NCBI GenBank assembly: GCA_030447785.1
Contig: JAUJOF010000001.1
Coordinates: forward strand, 290,293 to 346,590
Direction of reading: 5' to 3'
Length of the DNA stretch: 56,298 nt
Source: Solirubrobacteraceae bacterium
GTDB lineage: Bacteria; Actinomycetota; Thermoleophilia; Solirubrobacterales; Solirubrobacteraceae
The notes under the pieces were generated by a model. It was not told where the DNA came from. It did not search any database and was given only the letters and a program-made list of their open reading frames with translations. Positions 43,966-51,297 of the stretch are shown here, piece after piece. The position numbers and the translations under genes are program-made. Numbering within the stretch: position 1 is the first letter of the stretch; each line of letters opens with the position of its first letter.

Positions 43966-44589
43966 ATGGTGGAGGGCGTGAGCGCCTTCTCCTCGGCTAC
44001 CGGGAGTGCCCCCGCCCGCCGCTTCCGTCGCACCGACGGCTTCAAGCTCGTCGGCGCCCTGGTCGCGCTGATGTGGGTGAGCGAGATGGTCGACGTGGTG
44101 CTCGGCGGGCGCCTCGACGGGCTGGGCATCGAGCCGCGCGACCTCGACGGGCTCATCGGCGTGGTGCTGGGGCCCTTCCTGCACGTCGGCTTCGGCCACC
44201 TGGTCGCCAACACGATCCCCTTTCTGGTGATGGGCGGGGTGATCGCGCTGGCCGGTGCCCTGCGCGTGGCCGCCGTCGCGGTGATCGTGGGGCTGATCAG
44301 CGGCCTGGGCACGTGGCTGATCGCGCCCGAGTCCACGGTGCACATCGGCGCCAGCGGGCTGGTCTTCGGCTTTGCCACCTACCTCGTCGCCCGCGGGGTG
44401 TTCAACCGCGACCTCCTCCAACTAGTGGTCGGCGCCGCGGTGGTGCTCATGTTCGGCACCGCGCTGCTGGGCGGCCTGGTGCCCCAGCAGGGCATCTCAT
44501 GGCAGGCCCACTTCTTCGGGGCCGCCGGGGGCATCGCGGCGGCGCGGGTGCTGGCCCACCGGCGCGAGGAGCACCCGGCCCGCGCCTGA
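43966..44589 (+). CDS. Rhomboid-family intramembrane serine protease
   Basis: 207 residues from ATG 43966; GTG 43979 is possible. Six hydrophobic helices are visible. The catalytic Ser lies in VHIGASGLVFGFATYL (GASG) near residue 127, and the catalytic His in SWQAHFFGAAGGIAAA near 183. FLHVGFGHLVANTIPFLVMG near 67 contains the conserved HxxxN oxyanion-stabilising helix. It cleaves transmembrane substrates within the membrane. Divergent from the zinc-finger gene across 50 bases. Confidence 0.88.
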   Translation: MVEGVSAFSSATGSAPARRFRRTDGFKLVGALVALMWVSEMVDVVLGGRLDGLGIEPRDLDGLIGVVLGPFLHVGFGHLVANTIPFLVMGGVIALAGALRVAAVAVIVGLISGLGTWLIAPESTVHIGASGLVFGFATYLVARGVFNRDLLQLVVGAAVVLMFGTALLGGLVPQQGISWQAHFFGAAGGIAAARVLAHRREEHPARA

Positions 44590-44596
44590 ACGGCCG

Positions 44597-44869
44597 CTAC
44601 TCCCCCTCGCCGGCGGCGCCCTGCCACTCTCCGGTCGAGCGGAACACCCATACGCGCAGGGCACGGTCGATGGCCATGCGCGACAGCTTGTACAGGGTGC
44701 CCTCGAGCACCGCCGCGGGCACCAGCAGCGGAAGGCTCACATCTTCCTGGGCGGTGTCCGGCGCGTCGTCGTTCACGGCCTTCGCCCAGATCCGCGCAGC
44801 GAGCTTCTGGCTGAGGATGCCGGCGACGAGGATGATCGGGAACTCCGCCTTGAGCAGGAATTTGGCCAT
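44597..44869 (-). CDS. DUF4235 family membrane protein
   Basis: 90 residues from ATG 44869. FPIILVAGILSQKLAARIWA starts the first helix, DDAPDTAQEDVSL is the loop with the D-(D)-A-P-D/T motif of DUF4235, and LPLLVPAAVLEGTLYKLSRM is the second helix region, typical of the family. It is found widely in Actinobacteria, with unknown function. Convergent with the rhomboid gene, with eight bases between stops. Confidence 0.82.
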   Translation of the reverse strand: MAKFLLKAEFPIILVAGILSQKLAARIWAKAVNDDAPDTAQEDVSLPLLVPAAVLEGTLYKLSRMAIDRALRVWVFRSTGEWQGAAGEGE

Positions 44870-44918
44870 GGGGCCCCGCCTACCCCGCCAGGCTCGATGT
44901 GCACCACGATCTCCCCAA

Positions 44919-44952
44919 GCGCCCGTCCGACCCCGGCAGGCCGGACGGGCGC
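44919..44952 (-). terminator. Hairpin terminator of the MetE-like gene
   Basis: An 11-bp perfect inverted repeat (GCGCCCGTCCG at 44919-44929 with CGGACGGGCGC at 44942-44952) encloses a 12-base loop, starting 17 bases after the MetE-like stop codon at 44969. A T-rich tail is lacking. Confidence 0.55.
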
Positions 44953-44968
44953 GGGCGGCACGCCCGAG

Positions 44969-46114
44969 CTAGACGCCCAGCTCCTCGGAGGCCATCCGCG
45001 CGCCCTCGACGCGGTTGGCGATCTTCTGCATCGCGATGTCGCGAGCGAAGTCCGGCGAGCCGTGCTTGGGCTTCTCGTCGCGGCTGAACGGCGAGAAGCC
45101 GCAGTCGTCGGTGGCGCCCAGGCGCTCGACGGGGATGTACTTGGCCGCCGTGACCAGCTGGTCCTTGATCTGCTCGGGCGTCTCCACCTCGGGCGAGAGC
45201 GGGTTGACCACACCCATGAAGCACACCTGGGGCACGCCCTCGGCATCCTCGCGGCTGTTCTCGCCGCACAGGCGGTAGACGCTCTCGCGGTCCTCCTCGC
45301 TCGAGCACTGGATCAGGAAGTAGCCCGCGTTGATCTTGAACATGTGGTTCAGGAGCTTCTCGTACGGGACGTCCTTGGAGTGCACCGAATCCATGTCCCC
45401 GCCCGGGCAGGTGTGGATCCCGATGTTGCGCCGCTCCTCGGGGGAGAAGCGCGCCATCACCCGGTTGTTGAGGTCGATGAAGTCCTGGAGCATGTCCTGG
45501 CCGGTCCAGGGGTTGCGCTCATCGTTCTTGTTGGCCAGGCGGCCCTCGGTGAAGTCCACCGACACGCGCACCGCGCCCGCGTCGAAGCACTTGCGGATGT
45601 CCTTTTCGCACTCGTCGACGAGGTCGCTGAGGAACTGCTCGCGCGAGTAGCCCTCGATCTCCTCGTGCAGGGGATACAGCAGCATCAGCATCGAGGGCGC
45701 GATGACCGCCTGCTTGACCGGCCGGGAGGCGATCGCCTTGTTCTTCTCGACGAACTCCGCGGCGTATGTCTGGTACTGGAACGGACCGCCGGTCAGCCGC
45801 GGAAGCTGGCGGTGGTGGCCGTCGTCGAAGATGGCGAAGAACTGGCCGTCGCCGGCGAGGTTGGGGGCCAGGCCGGTGCCCGCCAGGGTGTGCGTGAGGG
45901 GATAGGTGGCGAAGCTGGACTCGCGCTGCTCGCCGTCGGTCACGTAGGTCTCGCCGGTCTCTGACTCCAGGCGCCGGATCGAGTCCTCGGCCGCCGCGTC
46001 CTGCTGCTCCTGGAGCTGCTCCCACGTGATGTCGCCCTGGTCGTAGGCCTCGTAGGCCTCCTGCAGCTTCATGGGGCGGGGCAGCGATCCGACCAGCTCG
46101 GTGGGGATCGGCAT
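44969..46114 (-). CDS. MetE C-terminal-like methyltransferase (cobalamin-independent methionine synthase family)
   Basis: 381 residues from ATG 46114, after a GAGAGGAGAG site. The start TELVGSLPRP is the usual opening of this TIM-barrel family. The zinc ligands can be placed: GIHTCPGGD (His and Cys) near residue 232 and GATDDCGFSPF (last Cys) near 343; EE between them is a candidate Glu. It is the shorter core form without the N-terminal half of true MetE, so its methyl acceptor may not be homocysteine. Followed by a hairpin terminator. Confidence 0.85.
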   Translation of the reverse strand: MPIPTELVGSLPRPMKLQEAYEAYDQGDITWEQLQEQQDAAAEDSIRRLESETGETYVTDGEQRESSFATYPLTHTLAGTGLAPNLAGDGQFFAIFDDGHHRQLPRLTGGPFQYQTYAAEFVEKNKAIASRPVKQAVIAPSMLMLLYPLHEEIEGYSREQFLSDLVDECEKDIRKCFDAGAVRVSVDFTEGRLANKNDERNPWTGQDMLQDFIDLNNRVMARFSPEERRNIGIHTCPGGDMDSVHSKDVPYEKLLNHMFKINAGYFLIQCSSEEDRESVYRLCGENSREDAEGVPQVCFMGVVNPLSPEVETPEQIKDQLVTAAKYIPVERLGATDDCGFSPFSRDEKPKHGSPDFARDIAMQKIANRVEGARMASEELGV

Positions 46115-46471
46115 GTGGCTCTCTCCTCTCGACGCTTGCAGACCATGAGGTGATGGCCTGCCTCCCGATGCGTTGATACCACGTCGTCTCATCGGTGAAC
46201 CGCTCGGGACAGACGGACGTCCTCCTCGGACCCGGAAGCTCGGGGCACAGACCGCAGCGTCGTCCTACTGCGAGCGCTCGAGGATTGTCACCACGCCGAC
46301 CGCGTTGTCGCCCTCCACGAAGCCGCCGGCGTTCCGGGCCACGAACAGCGCAAGCGGGGCCGGGCGGTTTGGGGCCCCTGGCGCTCGGCCGTCGGGAGGC
46401 GGACCGGGCGGGGTTGGAGCCGGGCGCTCGCGGGAACTGCCGGAGACCACACGGCGGAAGAGAGGGATCCC
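46115..46471. other. Divergent intergenic region, 357 bases
   Basis: Lies between the MetE-like gene (minus) and the lipoprotein gene (plus) and should contain both promoters. The reverse strand has an open tail reading LALFVARNAGGFVEGDNAVG and ending at 46265, which looks protein-like but has no start within the region. I see no clear operator or riboswitch. Confidence 0.5.
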
Positions 46472-47296
46472 ATGAGCTCCAGCCCATCCACTCATGCGCG
46501 GCGTCGCCCGCGCCGCCCGCGCCGGAGCGCGAGGTCGGGGGCGGCGGTGCTCGCCATGGGGTTCGCGGTCGCCGGCTGCTCGAGCGACGAGCCGCCGGGA
46601 GCCGGGCAGGCTGCGACGCAGCGCGACCAGCCACCGCCCAGGCAGCAGCAGCCGCCCGGAGGCGGTGGGCAGGCGGAGGGCCGCCCGCAGCCGGGGACGG
46701 CCACCGGCAGGATCGTCGGGCGCGCCACCGACGCCCAGAGCGGACGTCCGCTGTCCAACGTCTACATCGTCGTGGGCTACCAGGGCATCCAGCGGGCCGC
46801 CATCACCGGCCCCGACGGGCGCTACGTCGTGCCCGAGGTCCCCGCCAACGAGCCCGCGGCGATCCTCGGCTTCCACGAGAACAACTACCGCTACCACAAC
46901 AGTCAGTTCGACCGCAGCGTCGTCCCCCGGCTGCGGCCGGGTCAGACCATCGACTACGACTTCCAGGTGCGCCGGCTCCCCCCGCGCGGTCAGCCGGAGG
47001 TGACCGATGCCGCCATCGCGACCACTACCGCGCGACCGGGGCAGACCGTGGAGTTCGCGCTCACCGTGACCAAGCCCGGTGAGGGCGGCCTGTCGCAGGA
47101 GGTCTTCGCCGCCAGTCCGAAGATGGGTCGGGTGGCGTGGCTGAGGCCCGCGGGCGGCAATCGCTTCCGTGGGACGGTGACGGTTCCGCCCGACACCCCG
47201 CCCGGGGAGTACCCGTTCGCGTTCTTCGCCGCGAGCAACCAGTGCTACGACCCCGAGCAGTTCCCGCGGCGGACGCTGCGCGTCTTGCCCGGCTGA
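46472..47296 (+). CDS. Lipoprotein with carboxypeptidase regulatory-like domain
   Basis: 274 residues from ATG 46472. A basic N-terminus and a hydrophobic segment end in the lipobox VAGCS (Cys near residue 36), so it is probably a secreted, lipid-anchored protein. A Pro/Gln/Gly linker runs to about residue 75. The domain GRIVGRATDAQSGRPLSNVY, ITGPDGRYVVPEVPANEPAA matches the transthyretin-like CarboxypepD_reg fold. The last 100 residues (TVEFALTVTKPGEGG) form another beta domain. Possibly binds a protein or glycan partner; a hairpin terminator follows. Confidence 0.8.
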   Translation: MSSSPSTHARRRPRRPRRSARSGAAVLAMGFAVAGCSSDEPPGAGQAATQRDQPPPRQQQPPGGGGQAEGRPQPGTATGRIVGRATDAQSGRPLSNVYIVVGYQGIQRAAITGPDGRYVVPEVPANEPAAILGFHENNYRYHNSQFDRSVVPRLRPGQTIDYDFQVRRLPPRGQPEVTDAAIATTTARPGQTVEFALTVTKPGEGGLSQEVFAASPKMGRVAWLRPAGGNRFRGTVTVPPDTPPGEYPFAFFAASNQCYDPEQFPRRTLRVLPG

Positions 47297-47309
47297 ACGG
47301 GCCGCCACC

Positions 47310-47343
47310 ACGAGCGGCCCTCCCGCGCAGGAGGGCCGCTCGT
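47310..47343. terminator. Bidirectional hairpin terminator
   Basis: A 14-bp perfect inverted repeat, ACGAGCGGCCCTCC (47310-47323) with GGAGGGCCGCTCGT (47330-47343), loop of six bases. It separates the convergent lipoprotein and DoxX genes, 13 and 3 bases from their stops. Confidence 0.75.
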
Positions 47344-47345
47344 CT

Positions 47346-47879
47346 TCAGAACGGGAACCGTCCCTTGCGTCGGTGGGCGAAGCGCCGATCCAGACCCCAG
47401 ACGCGCCCGGCGGGCACGAGCAGGAGGATGAGCAGCGGCACCCACTCGTGGGGCTGCTCGAACATCCAGCGCCCGCTGGACAGGTAGAGCAGCTGGAGGA
47501 AGATCTGCTGGCCGAAGCCGACCAGCGCCGCGCCACGCGAGAGGAGGCCGACGATGAGCAGCGCGCCGACGCCCAGCTCGACGAAGGTGATGACCCACTG
47601 CAGCCACACGAAGTTGGGCAGAAGCACGTCGTTGACCAGCCCCGGGATGACGGGCAGTTCGTTCTTGGCGGCCTCGCCCTGCAGGATGCTGCGCGCCTCC
47701 TCGCGGTTGATGAGAAAGGAGCTGTAGGGACCGATCTCGATGTTGCGAAACGAGAAGAGCTTGGCCAGCCCGTTGGCGAAGAAGATGATGCCCACGAAGA
47801 TGCGCAGCCCCGCGAGGCCCTTCCCGAGTAGCCGAGCGTCGGGCAGGCCCTCCGTCCGGTCGGCCCCGGTCGTTCTCAT
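47346..47879 (-). CDS. DoxX-family membrane protein
   Basis: 177 residues from ATG 47879. Four hydrophobic helices with the DoxX start LAGLRIFVGIIFFANGLAKL and the late segment LLYLSSGRWMFEQPHEW. An external loop between helices 1 and 2 (about residues 45-85) is longer than usual. Quinone-linked or thiosulfate-oxidation roles are known for some relatives; here no partner is present to say. Convergent with the lipoprotein gene. Intact. Confidence 0.82.
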   Translation of the reverse strand: MRTTGADRTEGLPDARLLGKGLAGLRIFVGIIFFANGLAKLFSFRNIEIGPYSSFLINREEARSILQGEAAKNELPVIPGLVNDVLLPNFVWLQWVITFVELGVGALLIVGLLSRGAALVGFGQQIFLQLLYLSSGRWMFEQPHEWVPLLILLLVPAGRVWGLDRRFAHRRKGRFPF

Positions 47880-47938
47880 GTTGTCGCCACGTTCCTTTCG
47901 CGCAGGGTCAGTCTCTTCGCGGGCGGCTGCCCGGCCGG

Positions 47939-48514
47939 TCAGGCGAAGCCGCCGGCCGCCAGGCGGGCCAGCGTATCGGCCCCCGTGGGCAGGTCCAGGG
48001 CGGTGCAGTAGCGGTTGAGCATCAGCGTCGCGCTCACGGCGAGCGTGAGCTCGACGAGCTCATGCTCCTCGAGGGCCTCCGACGCGCGGGTCGCCAGCTC
48101 GGGGGCCACCGGGCCGCGCCCGAGCGCGACGGCGTCGATCCACGCGATCATCACCCGCTCGCGCGCGTCGCTGAAGGCCTCGTCGAGGTCGCCCTCGCCG
48201 CGCAGGGCGCGCACCTCGCCGGTCGACAGACCCACGTCCAGCGCGACGGCGGTGTGGGTCTGGACGCAGTAGCGGCACTCGAGCAGGGCCGACGTGCGCA
48301 GGATGGCGATCTCCTTGGTGCGCTCGTCGAGGCCCGCGGGACCCAGGGCGGCGCCGACGAAGGGCAGGGCCACCTCCAGCAGCTCGGGCACCTGGGCCAG
48401 CGACGCGGTGATGGGACTCGGGGTCCCTTCGCCGTAGAAGCGGCGCGCCAGCAGCGGCGCCTGCTCCCGACCGAGCAGGGAAACGAGGGCCTCGGGGTCC
48501 TGTTCCTCGCTCAC
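47939..48514 (-). CDS. Carboxymuconolactone decarboxylase/AhpD-like protein
   Basis: 191 residues from ATG 48514. The all-helical AhpD fold is marked by LLECRYCVQTHTAVALDVGL near residue 102, with the redox CxxC followed by H, and KEIAILRTSALL before it. Likely a peroxidase-type or thiol-redox enzyme. Transcribed in the same direction as the DoxX gene and 60 bases upstream of it. Intact. Confidence 0.87.
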   Translation of the reverse strand: MSEEQDPEALVSLLGREQAPLLARRFYGEGTPSPITASLAQVPELLEVALPFVGAALGPAGLDERTKEIAILRTSALLECRYCVQTHTAVALDVGLSTGEVRALRGEGDLDEAFSDARERVMIAWIDAVALGRGPVAPELATRASEALEEHELVELTLAVSATLMLNRYCTALDLPTGADTLARLAAGGFA

Positions 48515-48590
48515 GACCCCGTGCCTCCCCGGGCACCGCGGTCTCGCTCGTCGTGGGTTCGCCGCCCGACCGGGCGGCAGCCGATCATGC

Positions 48591-49427
48591 TCACCTGATG
48601 CCGATCGAGGCGTCGTGGCCGGCCGGGAGATCGTCGGCGATGCGCACCAGCGACCCGGCGGCCGCGCTCAGCGGCGAGGTGGTGCGCGAGACCAGTAGGT
48701 CGGTGTCGAGCCGCCCGCCGCGCACCGTCGGCGCGAAGGGGCTGTAGAAGGCGCCGTCGGCGGTGAGCGTCAGCTCGGGCTCGAGCTGCTCGAAGCCGGC
48801 CAGCACGCCCATTTCGTTGGAGACCGCCCGGCCGCGGTTGATGACCGGCCGCACGACGTGGTCCTCGTCGGGGATGCCCATGGAGCGGTGCAGCTCGCAG
48901 AGGCGCTCCTGCTCCTCGGGATCGGCTGCGTCGGGATCGTCGAGGGTGGTGGCGATCCGTACGCCGATCCCCCGCTCGACGAGCTTGGGAATGGCCTCCA
49001 CCACCTTGCGGAAGTTCTCCGGTCCGCGCATCTCGTCGTTCTCCACGGGGTCGGGGTGATCGAGGGAGATCTGGATGTGCACCGGCAGGTCGGCCAGCGG
49101 CTCGATCTCGCGCAGGCGCCGCTCGTTGAACAGGGTCGCGTTGGACAGCACGATGGTCGGCAGCTCGCGGCCCAGCTCGGCGACGAGATCGGGCATGTAG
49201 TCGAGGATGAAGGGCTCCCCCCCGGTCACGCCGTAGCCGGTGAAGCCCAGGGCGCTGGCCTCGCGGGCTCGCTCGAGGATCGCCTCGCGGCCCAGCTCGC
49301 GCCGCTTGACCAGAGGAGCCGACTCGGTGAGGCAGTAGGAGCACTGCAGGTTGCAGTGGTAGTTGGAGTAGAACCACACCCGTCCGCCGATCTTCTCGGC
49401 GGCGATCGCTTCGGCCAGGGCGGTCAC
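48591..49427 (-). CDS. Radical SAM protein
   Basis: 278 residues from GTG 49427. FYSNYHCNLQCSYCLTESAP carries the CxxxCxxC cluster-binding motif near residues 22-29, and YGVTGGEPFILDYMPDLVAE the GGEP SAM-contact region. No SPASM or other extra cysteine-rich domain is visible. A short frame starting ATG 49468 (SDHPRRVTTEPAQ) ends in GTGA overlap with this start; it could be a coupled leader or the true N-terminus with a missing base. Substrate unknown; it is divergent from the ABC importer operon starting at 49616. Confidence 0.85.
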   Translation of the reverse strand: MTALAEAIAAEKIGGRVWFYSNYHCNLQCSYCLTESAPLVKRRELGREAILERAREASALGFTGYGVTGGEPFILDYMPDLVAELGRELPTIVLSNATLFNERRLREIEPLADLPVHIQISLDHPDPVENDEMRGPENFRKVVEAIPKLVERGIGVRIATTLDDPDAADPEEQERLCELHRSMGIPDEDHVVRPVINRGRAVSNEMGVLAGFEQLEPELTLTADGAFYSPFAPTVRGGRLDTDLLVSRTTSPLSAAAGSLVRIADDLPAGHDASIGIR

Positions 49428-49615
49428 TGTGCCGGCTCCGTGGTGACTCGGCGGGGGTGGTCGCTCATGCGGCCAACCTATAGCAGCGCCAGGCGGGCAG
49501 CCCCGGGGCGAGCAGAGCAATGTGGCGCGCCGCGCTTCTGCGCCGACCCTCGATGATCTGTGCTTTGCGCGTTCTCGTTACACACGGTTCGGCTTCCGCT
49601 AGAAAAGGGTCCTCG

Positions 49616-50527
49616 ATGCACCGTCTGACACCGCTCATCCTCGCCGCCGTCGCCCTTCTGGCCATCGGGTGTGGTCGCGAGGGGGCCAGCGAATCCCGCG
49701 GATCCGCGCAGCGGACGCTGACCATCGGCGCCATCCCCGACCAGGATCCCCAGGAGCTTCAGCGCCTGTACGGGGTCGTCGCCGACCAGCTCCAGCGCGA
49801 GCTGGGGGTGAAGGTCGACTATCGGCCCGTCACCGACTACACCGCGGCGGTCACCGCCTTTCGCGTCGGCGACCTCGATCTGGTGTGGTTCGGTGGGCTG
49901 ACCGGGGTGCAGGCCCAGCGCCAGGTCCCCGGCGCACGGTCTCTGGCCCAGCGCGACATCGACACGAACTTCCACAGCGTGTTCATCGCCAACCGGCGCA
50001 GCGGCCTGGAGCCGGTGGAAAACCAGAGCGGGCTGCGTGCGCTGGCCGGGCGCACCTTCACCTTCGGCAGCCAGAACTCGACGTCGGGGCGCCTGATGCC
50101 CCAGTTCTTCCTGGCCCAGGCGGGCGTGCCCCCCCAGCAGTTCGAAGGGGCGCCCGGGTTCTCCGGTGCGCACGACCGAACGATCGAGCTGGTCGAAGCC
50201 GGCGCCTACGAGGCGGGAGCCCTCAACGAGCAGGTGTGGCGCGAGGCGCTGGAGGAAGGCGAGGCCGACCGCGAGCGCGTCCGCGAGATCTGGCGCAGCC
50301 CGGCCTACAACGACTACCAGTGGATCGCCCGGGCCGACCTGGACGAACGCTTGGGCGACGGGTTCACCGAGCGCGCCCGGACGGCGCTGCTGAACATCGA
50401 CGGCAACAGCGCCCAGGAGAAGCAGATCCTCGAGCTCTTCGGCGCGGGTGGCTTCGTCCCCGTGCGGCCCGGCGACCACCGCGAGATCGTCCGGGCGGGC
50501 GAGACCACCGGCCTGCTGCAGAAGTGA
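49616..50527 (+). CDS. Phosphonate/putative selenate ABC transporter substrate-binding lipoprotein
   Basis: 303 residues from ATG 49616. Lipobox LLAIGCG at about residue 19. LTIGAIPDQDPQELQRLYGV, VDYRPVTDYTAAVTAFRVGD, LVWFGGLTGVQAQRQVPGAR and FTFGSQNSTSGRLMPQFFLA follow the PhnD-like pattern that databases label putative selenate-binding. The related motif AGALNEQVWREALEEG confirms the sub-type. The oxyanion itself is uncertain. GTGA overlap with the ATPase gene; divergent from the radical SAM gene. Confidence 0.9.
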   Translation: MHRLTPLILAAVALLAIGCGREGASESRGSAQRTLTIGAIPDQDPQELQRLYGVVADQLQRELGVKVDYRPVTDYTAAVTAFRVGDLDLVWFGGLTGVQAQRQVPGARSLAQRDIDTNFHSVFIANRRSGLEPVENQSGLRALAGRTFTFGSQNSTSGRLMPQFFLAQAGVPPQQFEGAPGFSGAHDRTIELVEAGAYEAGALNEQVWREALEEGEADRERVREIWRSPAYNDYQWIARADLDERLGDGFTERARTALLNIDGNSAQEKQILELFGAGGFVPVRPGDHREIVRAGETTGLLQK

Positions 50528-51297
50528 CCGCGGCGTTCGCACTCCGTGGTGTGGGGGTTCGCCACGGTGAGGCGTGGACGCTGCGCGACGTCGACCTGGA
50601 GGTGCAGCCCGGTGAGCACGTCGCGCTGATCGGTCCCAGCGGCGCGGGCAAGACCACTCTGCTCGCGCTGCTCAACGGGCTGGGTAGTCCCAGCGCCGGA
50701 ACGGTGGAGACCCTCGGCTGCGAGCTGGCGCGGGCCCCAGAGCGCCGGCGGCGCGCGGTGCGCGCGCGGGTGGGCACGGTGCATCAGGGGCTGCATCTGG
50801 TCGATCGCCTGGCGGTGGTGCACAACGTCTCCGCCGGGCGGCTGGGCGCCTGGCCGCTGTGGCGCGCTGCCCTCTCGCTGGCCGTGCCCCAGGAGACCGG
50901 CGAGGCCCGCGCGGCGCTCGAGCACGTGGGTCTTGCCGACCGGCTGTGGGAGCGCACCGACCGCCTCTCGGGCGGCGAGCGTCAGCGGGTCGCCGTGGCG
51001 CGGGTGCTCGCCCAGCGCCCCGAGGCCGTCCTGGCCGACGAGCCGACGGCCAGCCTGGACCGCCCGCGCGGACGGGAGGTGCTGGCGCTGCTGCGCACCG
51101 CCGGCGGGCCCGGCACGGCCCTCGTGGTCAGCCTGCATGACGTGGACCTGGCCCTGGAGTGCTTCCCGCGGATCGTCGCCCTGCTGGACGGCCGCGTGGT
51201 CTTCGACGGGCCTCCGGCGCAGGTGCCCAGGGACGTCCTGGTGCGTGCGGGTCGCAGCGCGACGGGTGCCCCGGAGGTCGCCGGGGTCACCGCGTGA
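50524..51297 (+). CDS. ABC transporter ATPase (PhnC-like)
   Basis: 257 residues from GTG 50524, overlapping the binding-protein stop. Walker A ALIGPSGAGKTTLLALLNGL near residue 38, Q-loop GTVHQGLHLVDRL, signature LSGGERQRVAVARVL near 157, Walker B VLADEPTASLDRPRG near 178 and the H-loop VVSLHDVDLALE. It energises import through the fused permease. GTGA overlap downstream. Intact. Confidence 0.92.
   Translation: MTAAFALRGVGVRHGEAWTLRDVDLEVQPGEHVALIGPSGAGKTTLLALLNGLGSPSAGTVETLGCELARAPERRRRAVRARVGTVHQGLHLVDRLAVVHNVSAGRLGAWPLWRAALSLAVPQETGEARAALEHVGLADRLWERTDRLSGGERQRVAVARVLAQRPEAVLADEPTASLDRPRGREVLALLRTAGGPGTALVVSLHDVDLALECFPRIVALLDGRVVFDGPPAQVPRDVLVRAGRSATGAPEVAGVTA

Noticed and set aside
46265-46471. 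Minus-strand tail LALFVARNAGGFVEGDNAVG
   Set aside because: Looks protein-like, but has no start or ribosome site and upstream overlaps the lipoprotein gene.
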